From: Romboutsia faecis | Lineage (GTDB): Bacteria > Bacillota > Clostridia > Peptostreptococcales > Peptostreptococcaceae | Reading direction: 5' to 3' | DNA: 64,000 nucleotides | Assembly (NCBI RefSeq): GCF_014323405.1 | Contig: NZ_JACRWE010000002.1 | Span: forward strand, 563,412 to 627,411 | Part shown: positions 18,449 to 28,892 of the stretch, in pieces | Numbering within the stretch: the first letter of the stretch is position 1 | Layout: each line of letters opens with the position of its first letter | The notes under the pieces: model-generated | What the model saw: the letters and a program-made list of their open reading frames with translations, nothing else | Databases searched by the model: none | What the model was told of the DNA's origin: nothing | Translations under genes and position numbers: made by a program

Positions 18449-19881
18449 ACCCAAATTGGAGCTGTAACTGAAATTTTATCGCCATTTTGAATTACTTTGA
18501 CATAGTAAAATGTATTTTCATTAGATGGTAAATTAAATTCAAGCTTAGCTAAGTTAGAATTAAATTTTTTGCTTTTAATTATTTTACCTTGATTACTTAT
18601 GACTTGAATTTCATTAATTTTATCTTGAAAATCTTTATCAACTGCACAAATAGCAAAATTTAATTTTGATGGTTTATTTAGTGTTGATCCTAAAGGAGAA
18701 TCATTAAGTGTATAGTCTATTTTTATATTTTTATCTTCAGTAGCATAAACTCTCATATTTCTTAAACCATCATATAATGCTTCTTTACTAAGATCAGTAG
18801 ATAAAATTACAGTTCTATATTCATTGGCTATACCAAAATCCATTTTATGGTTGTCTTGATTACATGTTGGAGCAAGATGCCATCCTTTATCTAAAGCTTT
18901 TTGATACATATCGTGAGTTCTTTTATTTTTACTAATGTCCTTTTTAGCTCCATTTCCAACTTCTAAAAGACACATTACACTATCAGCTTGAGGAGAATAT
19001 TTAAAATCCTCGAAATCACCAAATTGAGTACCTGGATGATTAAATTGCCCAATTAAATCATCATAGTTAGATATAAGTGAATAAAAGCTTTTTAAATCTA
19101 AATTTTCATTATTTCTAGAAACAAAGCCATCAGTATTAAATATATTTATATGACCCTTAGGGGGATTTACCTTATTACTATATGTCATTTCAAATCCATC
19201 TAATGCAATAAACTCTCCATTTGATGTATATTTTTTTGAACAGTTTAATAAATTAGTCCATTTTTTACTAGGACTAGCATTATCTAGATTACATTTTAAG
19301 TCGTTGTCAAAGCTGTTTGAGTGCTCAGTTATAGCAAAAAAATCTAATTTTGCTTCATACTTAGATAAGTAATAAGCATCTTCGTAAGTTCCTTGTCCAT
19401 CACTATTAGATGTATGAGCATGAAGCAACCCTCTATAATGAGTATATATAGGTGTACCAACAGTAAAATACCATTCTAATACTTTTTTGTTTTTATTTTC
19501 AGATAAGTCAGAAAGCTCTATCTTGGCTATCTGGTTACCTCTTTTAAATTTTTTCTTTGGCAGATAAGTTATATTATTATCTGTTATATTACATTCCTTT
19601 GTTACATCTTTATAATTAATATAAAGTTTTATTGAAGATAAATCCACACCACTAGAATCTTTAAAATTAATACTGATTTTAGGTTTTCCAATTATATATT
19701 TTTGACATTTATTAGGGTTAATTTCAATTATATCTGGAGGTGTTAAATCAATATTTTCTTCAACTATTGCATTTACAAAATAATCCTGAGTTTTGCTTTT
19801 TATAATTCCTTTATCATTAAAAATAAAAATACTAACTAAAATTATTGAAATTATTAATAATGTTATTTTTTTTAATTTCAT
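18439..19881 (-). CDS. CehA/McbA-type PHP metallohydrolase, exported
   Basis: The 480-residue protein starts with a basic-hydrophobic signal or anchor (MKLKKITLLIISIILVSIFIF, no more than 21 residues shown in full context) and then an Ig-like region (about 45-145). The PHP phosphoesterase domain follows: YRGLLHAHTSNSDGQGTYED, FFAITEHSNSF, IALDGFEMTY, GQFNHPGTQFGDF and TCNQDNHK hold the His/Asp metal ligands. A C-terminal beta domain follows. CehA relatives hydrolyse phosphoesters or carbamates outside the cytoplasm; the substrate here is unknown. AGGGATGG precedes the ATG. Confidence 0.85.
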   Translation of the reverse strand: MKLKKITLLIISIILVSIFIFNDKGIIKSKTQDYFVNAIVEENIDLTPPDIIEINPNKCQKYIIGKPKISINFKDSSGVDLSSIKLYINYKDVTKECNITDNNITYLPKKKFKRGNQIAKIELSDLSENKNKKVLEWYFTVGTPIYTHYRGLLHAHTSNSDGQGTYEDAYYLSKYEAKLDFFAITEHSNSFDNDLKCNLDNASPSKKWTNLLNCSKKYTSNGEFIALDGFEMTYSNKVNPPKGHINIFNTDGFVSRNNENLDLKSFYSLISNYDDLIGQFNHPGTQFGDFEDFKYSPQADSVMCLLEVGNGAKKDISKNKRTHDMYQKALDKGWHLAPTCNQDNHKMDFGIANEYRTVILSTDLSKEALYDGLRNMRVYATEDKNIKIDYTLNDSPLGSTLNKPSKLNFAICAVDKDFQDKINEIQVISNQGKIIKSKKFNSNLAKLEFNLPSNENTFYYVKVIQNGDKISVTAPIWVKK

Positions 19882-19979
19882 AATACCATCCCTAGCAAAT
19901 AATTTTATATTAATAAATATTTTCTATAATATTTTTAGCATATTTAAATCATAAATTACTGTAAATAAAAACCAATATG

Positions 19980-20966
19980 TTATATTGAAATTACATTATC
20001 AGTATTGCAATTTTGATTTGTTAAAAATGATTTATTATCTAATTTTAGTAGTAAAGAAGATAATGAAATTTTACAATCTAAATATAGATTTAAATCATTT
20101 ATTAAATCTATATAGAGTTTTAGGCTATTTATATATATATCTAAATAAGATTGATTAGATTCTTGTTTAGAAAAAGGATCAATCCATTTATTATGTCTTT
20201 CATTTAGTAAATCATTAATACAATGTGTGTAATTAGAATATACTTCATTATCTATATAGCTGCTTTTAGCAGTTTTATTTTTTATATTCAAATAAATTTT
20301 AGATATAATATTTGGTGATGAATTTATTTTATTTTCTACTTTCTTAAAGGTATGAAAAGATTTTTTTATATCATTACAGGATACATTTTTATTATAAACT
20401 GAGCATACTAGGTAGCTATACATATCAGAAAGTATTAAAAGCTCATTATTTTTTAAGTTTATATTCAAATAATCTTTAAATTCATAAGGTTTTAGGTTTT
20501 TAAATTTAAGAAGAAGCAAACTATCAATATGCGTTTCTATACTTTTATGAAGAGCTATAGAGCTTTTATATTTATATTTATCTCTTAAGTTTTTTTGTAA
20601 ATTATATATATAAGGGTGTGATTCTTTGTCTAAAATGTAATGAGTTAGATAACCATATATATATGAAATACAAATATTTGAAAAGTTTATATCATTAAAT
20701 ACATATTTTAAGTTTTCTTTGTTTTTTGAGTACATAATCATATTTTTTATAAAACGGTTAATATTTTTATTATGAATAATAGCACTTAATTGAGAGATAT
20801 TTTTATTATTAAAGAATGAAAAGTCATTATAATAATTGAAGAAATTAGGACCTTGGCATCCTAATATATACATATCATAATTTTCATTTATAATATTTTT
20901 CGTATAACTATCTAATATATCTAAACAGTCCAATGCAAATAAATAATGTGTAATGGCTCTAGGCAT
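19980..20966 (-). CDS. Zinc-dependent phospholipase C-like protein, long form
   Basis: The 328-residue protein begins MPRAITHYLFALDCLD and has YILGCQGPNFFNYYN, YIYGYLTHYILDKESHPYIY and KSIETHID, spacing His and Asp as in the zinc-PLC/S1-P1 nuclease fold. No secretion signal is seen. GGGAGGATTAGAA places the start at 20966 rather than 20981. It is a distant paralogue of 3059-3646. Function unknown beyond a probable di- or tri-zinc site. Confidence 0.75.
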   Translation of the reverse strand: MPRAITHYLFALDCLDILDSYTKNIINENYDMYILGCQGPNFFNYYNDFSFFNNKNISQLSAIIHNKNINRFIKNMIMYSKNKENLKYVFNDINFSNICISYIYGYLTHYILDKESHPYIYNLQKNLRDKYKYKSSIALHKSIETHIDSLLLLKFKNLKPYEFKDYLNINLKNNELLILSDMYSYLVCSVYNKNVSCNDIKKSFHTFKKVENKINSSPNIISKIYLNIKNKTAKSSYIDNEVYSNYTHCINDLLNERHNKWIDPFSKQESNQSYLDIYINSLKLYIDLINDLNLYLDCKISLSSLLLKLDNKSFLTNQNCNTDNVISI

Positions 20967-21090
20967 TTCTAATCCTCCCATAAAATATATAATTCTTAGC
21001 TTATGTAAATTTAAAATCTATATACATTAGAACAAGCTTATAGATAATATAATTTATAAATATATAAAAATCATCCTAGGAGGATTTAAT

Positions 21091-21594
21091 ATGCTAGTGG
21101 ATTCTATAAAAGTAAATGTAAATAAAAAAGATGCTATGAAAAAGATTTTTACTAAAACTCCTTTGATAAGTAAAATTATACAATTTAATAATAAAGCCCA
21201 AGATATACATTTAGAATATATTGAGTTTAAGGTTCTGACATATCAGATAATAAGCAAGAAAGGCAGCATTAATTTTTTTAGAAATAATTCTAAAACCTTT
21301 AATATTACAATGATAGTTAATACATATAGTGGATATTCTGAGTCTGTAGATGATGCTCCTAATACAGTAAAGAGATATATACCAAAGAGCTGTATAAAAA
21401 AATCTAAGGTTGATGAGTACCAGATTATAGAAGAAGTTAAAAATCAAATTTTTAAATTTTTAGGAAAAAAATATAAAAGTGACTTATTAGAGAATATGAA
21501 TATTCAAAATATAAAATTAATAGAGGTTAAAAGTATATATAAACCTTATTGGGTTGCTAACTATAATGGTAAAAATATATTTGTGGATGCATAA
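21091..21594 (+). CDS. Conserved hypothetical protein, 167 residues
   Basis: AGGAGGATTTAAT precedes the ATG. The protein is soluble, Lys-rich and mixed alpha/beta, with a Gly/Tyr/Ser stretch near 75-80 and a C-terminal YKPYWVANYNGKNIFVDA. No signal, membrane segment or known motif is visible. It is divergent from the zinc-PLC-like gene and convergent with pdaA. I do not recognise the family. Confidence 0.7.
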   Translation: MLVDSIKVNVNKKDAMKKIFTKTPLISKIIQFNNKAQDIHLEYIEFKVLTYQIISKKGSINFFRNNSKTFNITMIVNTYSGYSESVDDAPNTVKRYIPKSCIKKSKVDEYQIIEEVKNQIFKFLGKKYKSDLLENMNIQNIKLIEVKSIYKPYWVANYNGKNIFVDA

Positions 21595-21613
21595 AATTTC
21601 TTTAAATACAAAT

Positions 21614-21658
21614 TATTAGAGGTGGTTGATTATAACCACCTCTAATAGTTTATTTTTT
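21614..21658. terminator. Bidirectional terminator
   Basis: TATTAGAGGTGGTT (21614-21627) pairs with AACCACCTCTAATA (21634-21647) around a 6-base loop. TTTATTTTTT follows on the plus strand, and the structure overlaps the end of pdaA. Confidence 0.85.
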
Positions 21659-22483
21659 AGTTTTATTTTTAACTAAATAATCAAGCGTTTCTAGTCTATA
21701 ACCCTCTTTTTCCCAGTGTGTTAGCACATCATCTAGTATTTCACTATTAGTTTTTGAGTTAGAATGTAGTAAAACTATTGCTCCAGGATGTGTTCTTGAA
21801 TAAATTTTATTTTTCGCAAATTCATGTGTAGGTTGTTTATCGTTATACCAGTCAACATAAGCAAAACTCCAAAATATAGAACTATATCCTAAATCTTGTG
21901 TATATTTTAAAGACTCTTCACTAAATTTACCCATTGGGGGTCTAAAGTATTTTGGCATTTCTTTATTCGTTACTTCTTTATAAGCTTCCTCAACACTAAT
22001 AATTTCTGATTTAAACTTATCAAAGTCATGTATACTAGCCATGGAAGGATGGCTTTTTGAATGGTTACATACCAAATGTCCTTCTTTTTCCATACGCTTT
22101 ATAATATCAGGATTAGATTTTATATATGTTTCTACAACAAAAAAGTGTGCCTTAGCGTTATGTTTCTTTAGAACATCTAATAAAGTATTTGTATATCCGT
22201 TTTCATATCCCGAATCAAAAGTTAGGTATATTACCTTCTCATTAGGATCCCCTACATAATATGAACTGTATTTATTAAAAAAGCTAGCTTCTTGTATAGC
22301 AGTAGGTTGCTTTCCATCTTCTCTTGGATTAAAATACCAGCTATATTCATGAGTGCTAAGATCAGGAGAAGATATTTGAGTTTTAATTTTATTAAATAAT
22401 GAGAAATTAGGTATTATCAATAAAGAAAAAACGAGTAAAAATATACCTAATATATAATAATTTTTATAACTTTTTTTATTCAC
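21650..22483 (-). CDS. pdaA: Delta-lactam-biosynthetic de-N-acetylase (polysaccharide deacetylase)
   Basis: The 277-residue protein has an N-terminal membrane anchor (about 9-26) and a NodB domain. LTFDSGYENG holds the catalytic Asp and metal Asp, HSKSHPSM the metal His pair, RPPMGKFSEE the motif 3 Arg, and GAIVLLHSNS the catalytic His. Asp-Ser-Gly instead of Asp-Asp-Gly and the overall layout match PdaA, which makes muramic delta-lactam in the spore cortex. The start is GTG behind GAGGTGG. It supports an endospore former. Confidence 0.92.
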   Translation of the reverse strand: MNKKSYKNYYILGIFLLVFSLLIIPNFSLFNKIKTQISSPDLSTHEYSWYFNPREDGKQPTAIQEASFFNKYSSYYVGDPNEKVIYLTFDSGYENGYTNTLLDVLKKHNAKAHFFVVETYIKSNPDIIKRMEKEGHLVCNHSKSHPSMASIHDFDKFKSEIISVEEAYKEVTNKEMPKYFRPPMGKFSEESLKYTQDLGYSSIFWSFAYVDWYNDKQPTHEFAKNKIYSRTHPGAIVLLHSNSKTNSEILDDVLTHWEKEGYRLETLDYLVKNKTKK

Positions 22484-22689
22484 AAAACCACCTCAATATA
22501 TAAATAAATTTTACTTCATTATAGTTTTAATAAATATTAGTTATTATATACTACAAATATAGACAATAAGAAATTATAAAATTTTGTCAATTTTTATAAG
22601 GGATTTTAATTTTCTAAAATGTATAGTAAAGTTATTATTATATAAAATAAGCATATATTGTTTATTTGGTAATTTTGAAAGGACGAAAG

Positions 22690-25600
22690 ATGGAGGGAAT
22701 TACAGATATAATCAAAATTAAAAACAATATTATAAGTGTTTTAGATAATGTTGTTTTCTTAGATATAGAAACTAGTGGATTAAATCCAAGTAAATCAGAA
22801 ATTATAGAAATTGGTGCTATCAAAATAGAGGGTACAAATAAATTTACATTTGAAACTTTAATAAAAAATAAAAGAGAGATACCTTTAGAAATATTTTCTT
22901 TATGTACTGGATTAAAAAAAGAAGATTTTAAGAATGCTTTAGAGTTAAATATTGTTAAAAAAAAGCTTATTGAATTTGTTGAGGATAAAACTATTATTTG
23001 TCATAATGCACTTTTTGAGAAAAGTTTTTTTGATATATATATACCTGAATTAAAAAATGAGATTATTGACTCTATGGAGTTAGCAGCTATTTTAGAGCCG
23101 TATCATAGAGAATTTAATTTAGATTATTTAAAGAAAACTATAACTAATGATAAGAAAAATGAAAGCCATAGAGCTTTAGATGATGCGATGGATACAATAA
23201 AGATTGTAAATTCATTATTAATGAGACTTAATAAAGAAGAGAGTGAGATTACTTTAGAGCCCTTAAGTTTTAAAATAAATTCTTATTTAAATAAATTTGG
23301 TTTACCTAATTGGAACTGGAGTAAACATATAGACAATGGAAATTACAATGTATCTGATGATTGTGTAAGGTATAAAAATGATAAAAATAATAACATTAAG
23401 AGAGATAATGAAAAAGAAAAGGAAGTTTTTAATAAAATTCATTCAAAACATAGTCCTTACGAAGATTTATTGAAGGATGAAAGCATATGGGCAAATAAAG
23501 AAGGTTTTATATATGAATTTAGACCAGGACAACACGAGCTTACTAAAACAATAAGAGAAACTTTTAGAGGTAATAGTGGTTCTGCTAAGGTTGCGTGTAT
23601 TGAAGCACCTACAGGAATCGGAAAAAGCGTAGGATACTTACTACCTGCAATTTTAGAAGCTAGATTAAGAAGTCAAAGGATTATAATATCAACTGATACA
23701 AAAGAATTACAAACACAACTTATAAATAAGGATATTCCTAATATTTTAAATTCATTAGGTTTAAATAATAAAGTAAGTTATGGATATATAAAAGGTAAAA
23801 ATAATTATATTTGCGTAGAAAAACTAGAAGGATATAAGTCTGATTATACCTCAGAAGACACAACTGTCTTAGATGTTCTTGGTATTATTTATCTAGAAAG
23901 ACTAGTAGAGGAAGGCAATTATGGAGATATAGAAGAAATAAACTATTGGGTTATAAATCATTTCGCAGGTATTGAAAATCATATCATATATGCAAGTTGT
24001 GATCCTAATTTATGTAGGCCTAAAAAATGTATTAAAAACTGCCTGTATAAAAGAAGAGTTGAAGAATTAAAAGAAGAAGACATAACAGTCATTAATCACT
24101 CATTACTTGCTAAATGGCCATATAAAGAAGAAAAACCTATAGAAAATTTAATCGTAGATGAGGCTCATAACCTAACTGAAAAAGGATATGAATTCTTTTC
24201 TAGTATAGTAGATTCAAGATCATTTAAATATTTCTTACAAGAAATGTATCCTTATGAAAATATTTATAACAGTCCATTTGCTTACAACAAAAAACTTAGA
24301 AAAATGAAAATGTTTGATAAATTTTATAATCACATAAGGTTAGATAGAACTCAAAAAGATAAGATAAGTACAAATATAAATTTAATTGTACAAGAAATTG
24401 ATTCATTGCTTATGTACGGAGAAAGTAGTGATTATAAAAATGCTAGTATGTACAATTTAAGGTGGGAACTAAACCTTCAGGAAAATGATGTTGCAAGTAA
24501 AGTAAGAAAGGATAATGATTATATTAGTTTAACATATAAAGCTTATACTGATAGAGTTAAACTTAGTTGCGAAACAATAATAAGAAACCTTTCTTCAATG
24601 TTAGTTATTATTGATAGAAATATGGACGATGATAGTTGTGATAAAGAATCAGATATATATAAGTTTGGAAAATCTAGGTTTATGGATATGGAATGTATAA
24701 AAACTACTATGCAAGCTTTCTTAGAGTACAGTGAAGAGGATGAAGTTGCTAGGATTGTAGATATAGATAGAGATTTTAGGCATTTTGAATTTAGAGTTGT
24801 ACCACTTAATTTAGCAGACTTATTTGAGGAAAATATATTAAGTACTTTATCTAGTGGTATATTTTTATCTGCTACATTAAGTATTGGAAATAAAATGGAC
24901 TATTTTAAAAGAGCTCTAGGAATAAATAGAGTAGGTAATGTTGAGAAAATTATAGACCCTATTTATGATTATAAAAAGAGACTATCAGTAATTAGTATAA
25001 ATGATATATCTAGTTATAAGAATGATAATTTTATAGATGATATGAGTGAAATAATAAGTGATATTTGTGATATTACCAATGGTCATACATTATGTCTTTT
25101 TAATAGTAAAGATAGGCAGAAAAAAACCTATGATATATTAAAAGGCTATTTACATGAAAAAGATATAGAAATATATAATGATAAAAAGGGTATTAAGGTA
25201 CTTAAAAATATAGATAAAAAATGTGTAGTATTAGGATCTAAAGGATGTTTTGAAGGTGTTGATGTACCAGGTGATGGATTAATATGTGCGACAATGGATA
25301 AAATACCTAATTTAAATCCAAAAGACCCACTATACTCAACGATAATGCATAAATACAATATACCTTATCATGCAATAAACTATCCTCAGTTAGCTATTAA
25401 AGTAAAACAAGCCTTAGGAAGAATATTAAGAAGTAAATATGATTATGGATGCTTTGTTATATTTAATAGTGGTAGTAACTTAGCAACTTTAAGAATGCTA
25501 GAAAGAGATTTACATGGATGTAAGATACTTAGTATGAATAGAGCTAATATGTATAAGAACATTGAAAGTCATCTTAAAAAATCTAGGCAAGAAGTTATAA

Positions 25601-25800
25601 AGTCAGCAATAATAGATATATCAAAATCCTTAAAAAATATAAATTTTGAAGATATGAAAAAGGTAGAGGAGTATATAAATAAAGAAATAAAAAATAGAAC
25701 ATTAATGAGTCGAGTACAATATATGAACAATTTTGAAAAAACTTTTAAAATAAAGTACTTTGACATAACTTATTTAATAAATAAAGATAAGTTAATTTAG
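22690..25800 (+). CDS. dinG: DinG/XPD-type helicase with N-terminal DEDD exonuclease domain
   Basis: The 1036-residue protein joins an exonuclease domain (about 20-180: VVFLDIETSGLNPSKSEIIE, ICHNALFEKSFF, SHRALDDAMDT) to a superfamily 2 helicase. The helicase has Walker A EAPTGIGKSVGYLLPA, DEAH in VDEAHNLTE, and QALGRILR motif VI. Four Cys between Walker A and DEAH (NYICVEK, then CDPNLCRPKKCIKNC) fit an iron-sulfur domain. Family members unwind forked or R-loop DNA in repair. The ATG at 22690 is preceded by GAAAGGACG; an in-frame upstream start is less likely. Confidence 0.9.
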   Translation: MEGITDIIKIKNNIISVLDNVVFLDIETSGLNPSKSEIIEIGAIKIEGTNKFTFETLIKNKREIPLEIFSLCTGLKKEDFKNALELNIVKKKLIEFVEDKTIICHNALFEKSFFDIYIPELKNEIIDSMELAAILEPYHREFNLDYLKKTITNDKKNESHRALDDAMDTIKIVNSLLMRLNKEESEITLEPLSFKINSYLNKFGLPNWNWSKHIDNGNYNVSDDCVRYKNDKNNNIKRDNEKEKEVFNKIHSKHSPYEDLLKDESIWANKEGFIYEFRPGQHELTKTIRETFRGNSGSAKVACIEAPTGIGKSVGYLLPAILEARLRSQRIIISTDTKELQTQLINKDIPNILNSLGLNNKVSYGYIKGKNNYICVEKLEGYKSDYTSEDTTVLDVLGIIYLERLVEEGNYGDIEEINYWVINHFAGIENHIIYASCDPNLCRPKKCIKNCLYKRRVEELKEEDITVINHSLLAKWPYKEEKPIENLIVDEAHNLTEKGYEFFSSIVDSRSFKYFLQEMYPYENIYNSPFAYNKKLRKMKMFDKFYNHIRLDRTQKDKISTNINLIVQEIDSLLMYGESSDYKNASMYNLRWELNLQENDVASKVRKDNDYISLTYKAYTDRVKLSCETIIRNLSSMLVIIDRNMDDDSCDKESDIYKFGKSRFMDMECIKTTMQAFLEYSEEDEVARIVDIDRDFRHFEFRVVPLNLADLFEENILSTLSSGIFLSATLSIGNKMDYFKRALGINRVGNVEKIIDPIYDYKKRLSVISINDISSYKNDNFIDDMSEIISDICDITNGHTLCLFNSKDRQKKTYDILKGYLHEKDIEIYNDKKGIKVLKNIDKKCVVLGSKGCFEGVDVPGDGLICATMDKIPNLNPKDPLYSTIMHKYNIPYHAINYPQLAIKVKQALGRILRSKYDYGCFVIFNSGSNLATLRMLERDLHGCKILSMNRANMYKNIESHLKKSRQEVIKSAIIDISKSLKNINFEDMKKVEEYINKEIKNRTLMSRVQYMNNFEKTFKIKYFDITYLINKDKLI

Positions 25801-25904
25801 AAACTTAATAATAAAATCTGTTTTTTTTATAAAAATGAAAAAAAATATATTTAACTTTCAAAAAAAACTTAAAATAATTTAGATATTGAATTATTTTAAA
25901 TTAA

Positions 25905-25944
25905 AATAAACCCTAGATAAATGTGTAATTTACTAGGGTTTATT
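25905..25944 (+). terminator. Terminator after dinG
   Basis: AATAAACCCTAG (25905-25916) pairs with CTAGGGTTTATT (25933-25944) over a 16-base loop. The T-tract is weak. The 354-base gap 25801-26154 holds this hairpin and the abgT promoter and nothing else I can support. Confidence 0.65.
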
Positions 25945-26068
25945 AATATAACTTATAAAAAAAATAAAAAAACGAATTTTCAGAAAAAAAAGGAATTATG
26001 ATATAATGACAAAATTTAAAAAATAAAGTATTATTTTTTAAATTTATAGAAAATTTTAAAAAATAAAG

Positions 26069-26096
26069 TTGACATTTATTTGCGTATTGATATAAT
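26069..26096 (+). promoter_or_regulatory. Promoter of the AbgT transporter gene
   Basis: TTGACA (26069-26074) and TATAAT (26091-26096) are both consensus, with a 16-base spacer. The gene starts 58 bases further on. Confidence 0.8.
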
Positions 26097-26154
26097 TAGT
26101 ATATAAAATTTAATTTATATTTAATAAGAAATTATTATTAGGGAGGGAACAAAT

Positions 26155-27756
26155 ATGGATAGCGCTGTAAAATCATCGCAAGAGAAAAAAAGTCTATTCC
26201 AAAAATGTCTTGATGGAATAGAAATAGTGGGAAATAAGCTTCCACATCCAATTACATTATTCTCATTATTTTGTTTAGCAATTATAATTATATCTGCAAT
26301 AACTGCAGCTATGGGGCTTTCAGTAGAAGGAGAACTTGTAAATAGAACTACTGGAGAATTAGAAGTTTCTACAATAGCGGCAACTAGTTTACTTTCAAGA
26401 GATGGTATTGTATATATGTTAGAAAACGCTATCACTAACTTCGTTAACTTTGCACCATTAGGAATGGTTTTAGTTGGTATGTTAGGGATAGGAACTGCAG
26501 AAGGAAGTGGATATATATCTGCTTTACTTAAGAAGACAGTTGCAGTAACTCCTGCAGCATTAGTTACACCAATGGTTGTATTCTTAGGGGTTATGTCAAA
26601 TATAGCAAGTGATGCTGGTTATGTTGTATTAGTTCCACTTGGAGCATTAATATTTATGTCATTTGGTAGACATCCACTTGCAGGACTTGCAGCAGGGTTT
26701 GCTGGAGTTTCTGGAGGATTCAGTGCTAACTTAATAATAGGAACAATAGATCCAATGTTAGCTGGTATATCTACAAGTGCAGCACAAATGATAGATCCAA
26801 CTTATACAGTACAAGCAACTTCAAATTTATACTTCATGGTTGCTTCAACATTTTTAATAACACTATTAGGATGGTTTGTAACAGATAAAATAGTAGAGCC
26901 AAGACTAGGGGCTTATTCTGGAAACTCTACATTATCTAAAGAAGATCAAGATTTACAAAATTTAAGTGATAAAGAAAAGAAAGCATTAAAGATAACTAAC
27001 TTAACAGTTTTAGCAATGTTAGTTGGTATAGTTATAGCAATAATGCTTCCAAATTCACCATTAAGAAACGTATCAATAGAGCAAGAACAAGGATTCATGG
27101 CTTCAATAATAGATCATTCGCCATTAATGAATGGATTCGTATTATTAATAGCTATAATATTCTTCGTAGCTGCTTGTGTATATGGTAAAGTATCTGGTCA
27201 ATTTAAAAATGAAAAAGATATTGGTAATGAATTAGGGAAATCAATGGCTTCTATGGGAAGTTATATAGCATTAGCATTCGTAATGGCTCAATTTGTTAAC
27301 TACTTCTCATACACTAACTTAGGTACTATATTAGCTATAAATGGAGCTAACTTATTACAATCTATGAAGATGAACTCTATAGTTCTTATGATAGTATTCG
27401 TACTATTTGCAGGATTTATAAACTTATTCATGGGATCAGCTTCAGCTAAATGGGCTATAATGGCTCCGGTATTTTTACCAATGTTCATGAAGCTGCAGAT
27501 ATCTCCAGAATTAACTCAAGTTGCATACAGAATAGGTGATTCAACTACAAATATAATATCACCTCTTATGACTTATTTTGCAATGATAGTTATATTCGCT
27601 CAAAAGCATGATAAGAAAGCGGGTATGGGTACATTAATATCAACAATGTTACCATATACTATAGTATTCTTAGCAGGATGGATATTAATGTTAATATTAT
27701 GGATGACTTTTAAATTACCACTAGGGCCAGGAGCTGGACTAGTTTACGGATTATAA
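26155..27756 (+). CDS. abgT: AbgT-family transporter
   Basis: The 533-residue integral membrane protein has the AbgT pattern: KLPHPITLFSLFCLAIIIISAI at the N-terminus, APLGMVLVGMLGIGTAEGSG, GVMSNIASDAGYVVLVPLGA, GFSANLIIGTIDPMLAG, and the FMGSASAKWAIMAPVF hairpin. Members move p-aminobenzoyl-glutamate or export sulfonamides, driven by proton or sodium gradients. Substrate direction here is unknown. GGGAGG ribosome site; single-gene unit between promoter and terminator. The codon use looks optimised, suggesting high expression. Confidence 0.92.
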   Translation: MDSAVKSSQEKKSLFQKCLDGIEIVGNKLPHPITLFSLFCLAIIIISAITAAMGLSVEGELVNRTTGELEVSTIAATSLLSRDGIVYMLENAITNFVNFAPLGMVLVGMLGIGTAEGSGYISALLKKTVAVTPAALVTPMVVFLGVMSNIASDAGYVVLVPLGALIFMSFGRHPLAGLAAGFAGVSGGFSANLIIGTIDPMLAGISTSAAQMIDPTYTVQATSNLYFMVASTFLITLLGWFVTDKIVEPRLGAYSGNSTLSKEDQDLQNLSDKEKKALKITNLTVLAMLVGIVIAIMLPNSPLRNVSIEQEQGFMASIIDHSPLMNGFVLLIAIIFFVAACVYGKVSGQFKNEKDIGNELGKSMASMGSYIALAFVMAQFVNYFSYTNLGTILAINGANLLQSMKMNSIVLMIVFVLFAGFINLFMGSASAKWAIMAPVFLPMFMKLQISPELTQVAYRIGDSTTNIISPLMTYFAMIVIFAQKHDKKAGMGTLISTMLPYTIVFLAGWILMLILWMTFKLPLGPGAGLVYGL

Positions 27757-27807
27757 AATAAATAATAGCTTCTATAAATCTATTTAGATATCGGGGCAGT
27801 AAAATAA

Positions 27808-27857
27808 AATTCTCAGTTATGCATATAGAAATATGCTGCATAACTGGGAATTTTTTT
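27808..27857 (+). terminator. Terminator after abgT
   Basis: AATTCTCAGTTATGCATAT pairs imperfectly with ATATGCTGCATAACTGGGAA around a short loop, followed by seven T's. It overlaps no gene and lies before the facing lipoprotein gene. Confidence 0.85.
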
Positions 27858-27875
27858 ATTTTATAGTGGAGTGTA

Positions 27876-28727
27876 TTATTTGGAAAATGCCTTGTTTATT
27901 AGTCCTAGAACGAAGTCTTTTCCTTCTATTGTTATTGATTGTATTTTATTATCCTTTGTATATATTACTACTGATGAGTCTGAGTAATTACTTAGGTCTT
28001 TGTTGTTTGTTTTGTTGGTGTTACTTAAGTTGTTGTTTACAGGGTTAACAGTATCCAGTTTTGCATTATTGTTAGAACTATATTTAGGATAGTTGTGGTT
28101 TTTATCTGGATGTTGTTTGTGAGGCACTAAAGGATAAAAATAAAGCTTTTCTTTGTTATTTATTGTAGAGGCTATAAAGTTAGCTGAATTTAGATTGAAT
28201 TCAGTATTAAAATCGCTAATACTTTTGCCAAAAAATTCTTTAGCAGCATAACTTACTACAAAATCACTTTTGCATATCATACCTTTATGATTATAAAACT
28301 CTACTTTATAATCTGAATTAGTTAGATTATTAGATGAAATAAAATCTTTTGATGTTCTTAAGTTATAATCACCTGATATAGAATTTTTTACTATACCATC
28401 TTCAAAATATACATGAAGAAATGGATTTTCTTTATTATTATTTTTATAAGTAGCAATTACAGATATACTGTCTTCTAGGCTTTTTAATGTTACATCTTCT
28501 GTATTTATATATTTAATCTTATTTGAATCAATATAATATATTGCTGAATATGGAATACCTAATGAGGTTTCTAGATCTTTAGATTTGGTACCTATTAATT
28601 TTGTTGTATCAGCACTAGCTTGTTTTATATAATTATTATTTGAAGATGAATTATTTGAATTATTCATAGTACAAGCTGTTGTCAATAATAATATAAAAAA
28701 TAATATACATATAATGCATTTTTTCAT
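27876..28727 (-). CDS. Putative lipoprotein, 283 residues
   Basis: The start MKKCIICILFFILLLTTAC is a lipoprotein signal with lipobox LTTAC, the Cys at residue 19 being the expected lipid site. An Asn/Ser-rich linker follows. The body contains a possible repeat of a fold with LIGTKSKDLETSLGIPYS and FFGKSISDFNTEFNL, then an Asn-rich region and a beta C-terminus. AAAGGAG places the start at 28727; the frame extends further upstream but without a ribosome site. Function unknown, surface-attached. Confidence 0.8.
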   Translation of the reverse strand: MKKCIICILFFILLLTTACTMNNSNNSSSNNNYIKQASADTTKLIGTKSKDLETSLGIPYSAIYYIDSNKIKYINTEDVTLKSLEDSISVIATYKNNNKENPFLHVYFEDGIVKNSISGDYNLRTSKDFISSNNLTNSDYKVEFYNHKGMICKSDFVVSYAAKEFFGKSISDFNTEFNLNSANFIASTINNKEKLYFYPLVPHKQHPDKNHNYPKYSSNNNAKLDTVNPVNNNLSNTNKTNNKDLSNYSDSSVVIYTKDNKIQSITIEGKDFVLGLINKAFSK

Positions 28728-28892
28728 AACATATTTATCTCCTTTTTTATAGATGTAATTTATATGAATAGTATCTAAAAATACTATGAAAAATATACTT
28801 ATATATATTGTATTGAATAATAATAGATATATAAGAAAAAATAAGAAAGAATATGAATTATCATCAAAAGTATAATAAAGGAGCAATTTTAT

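Noticed and set aside
27833-28048. 71-residue Leu/Cys-rich plus-strand frame
   Set aside because: Shadow of the lipoprotein gene and the abgT terminator.
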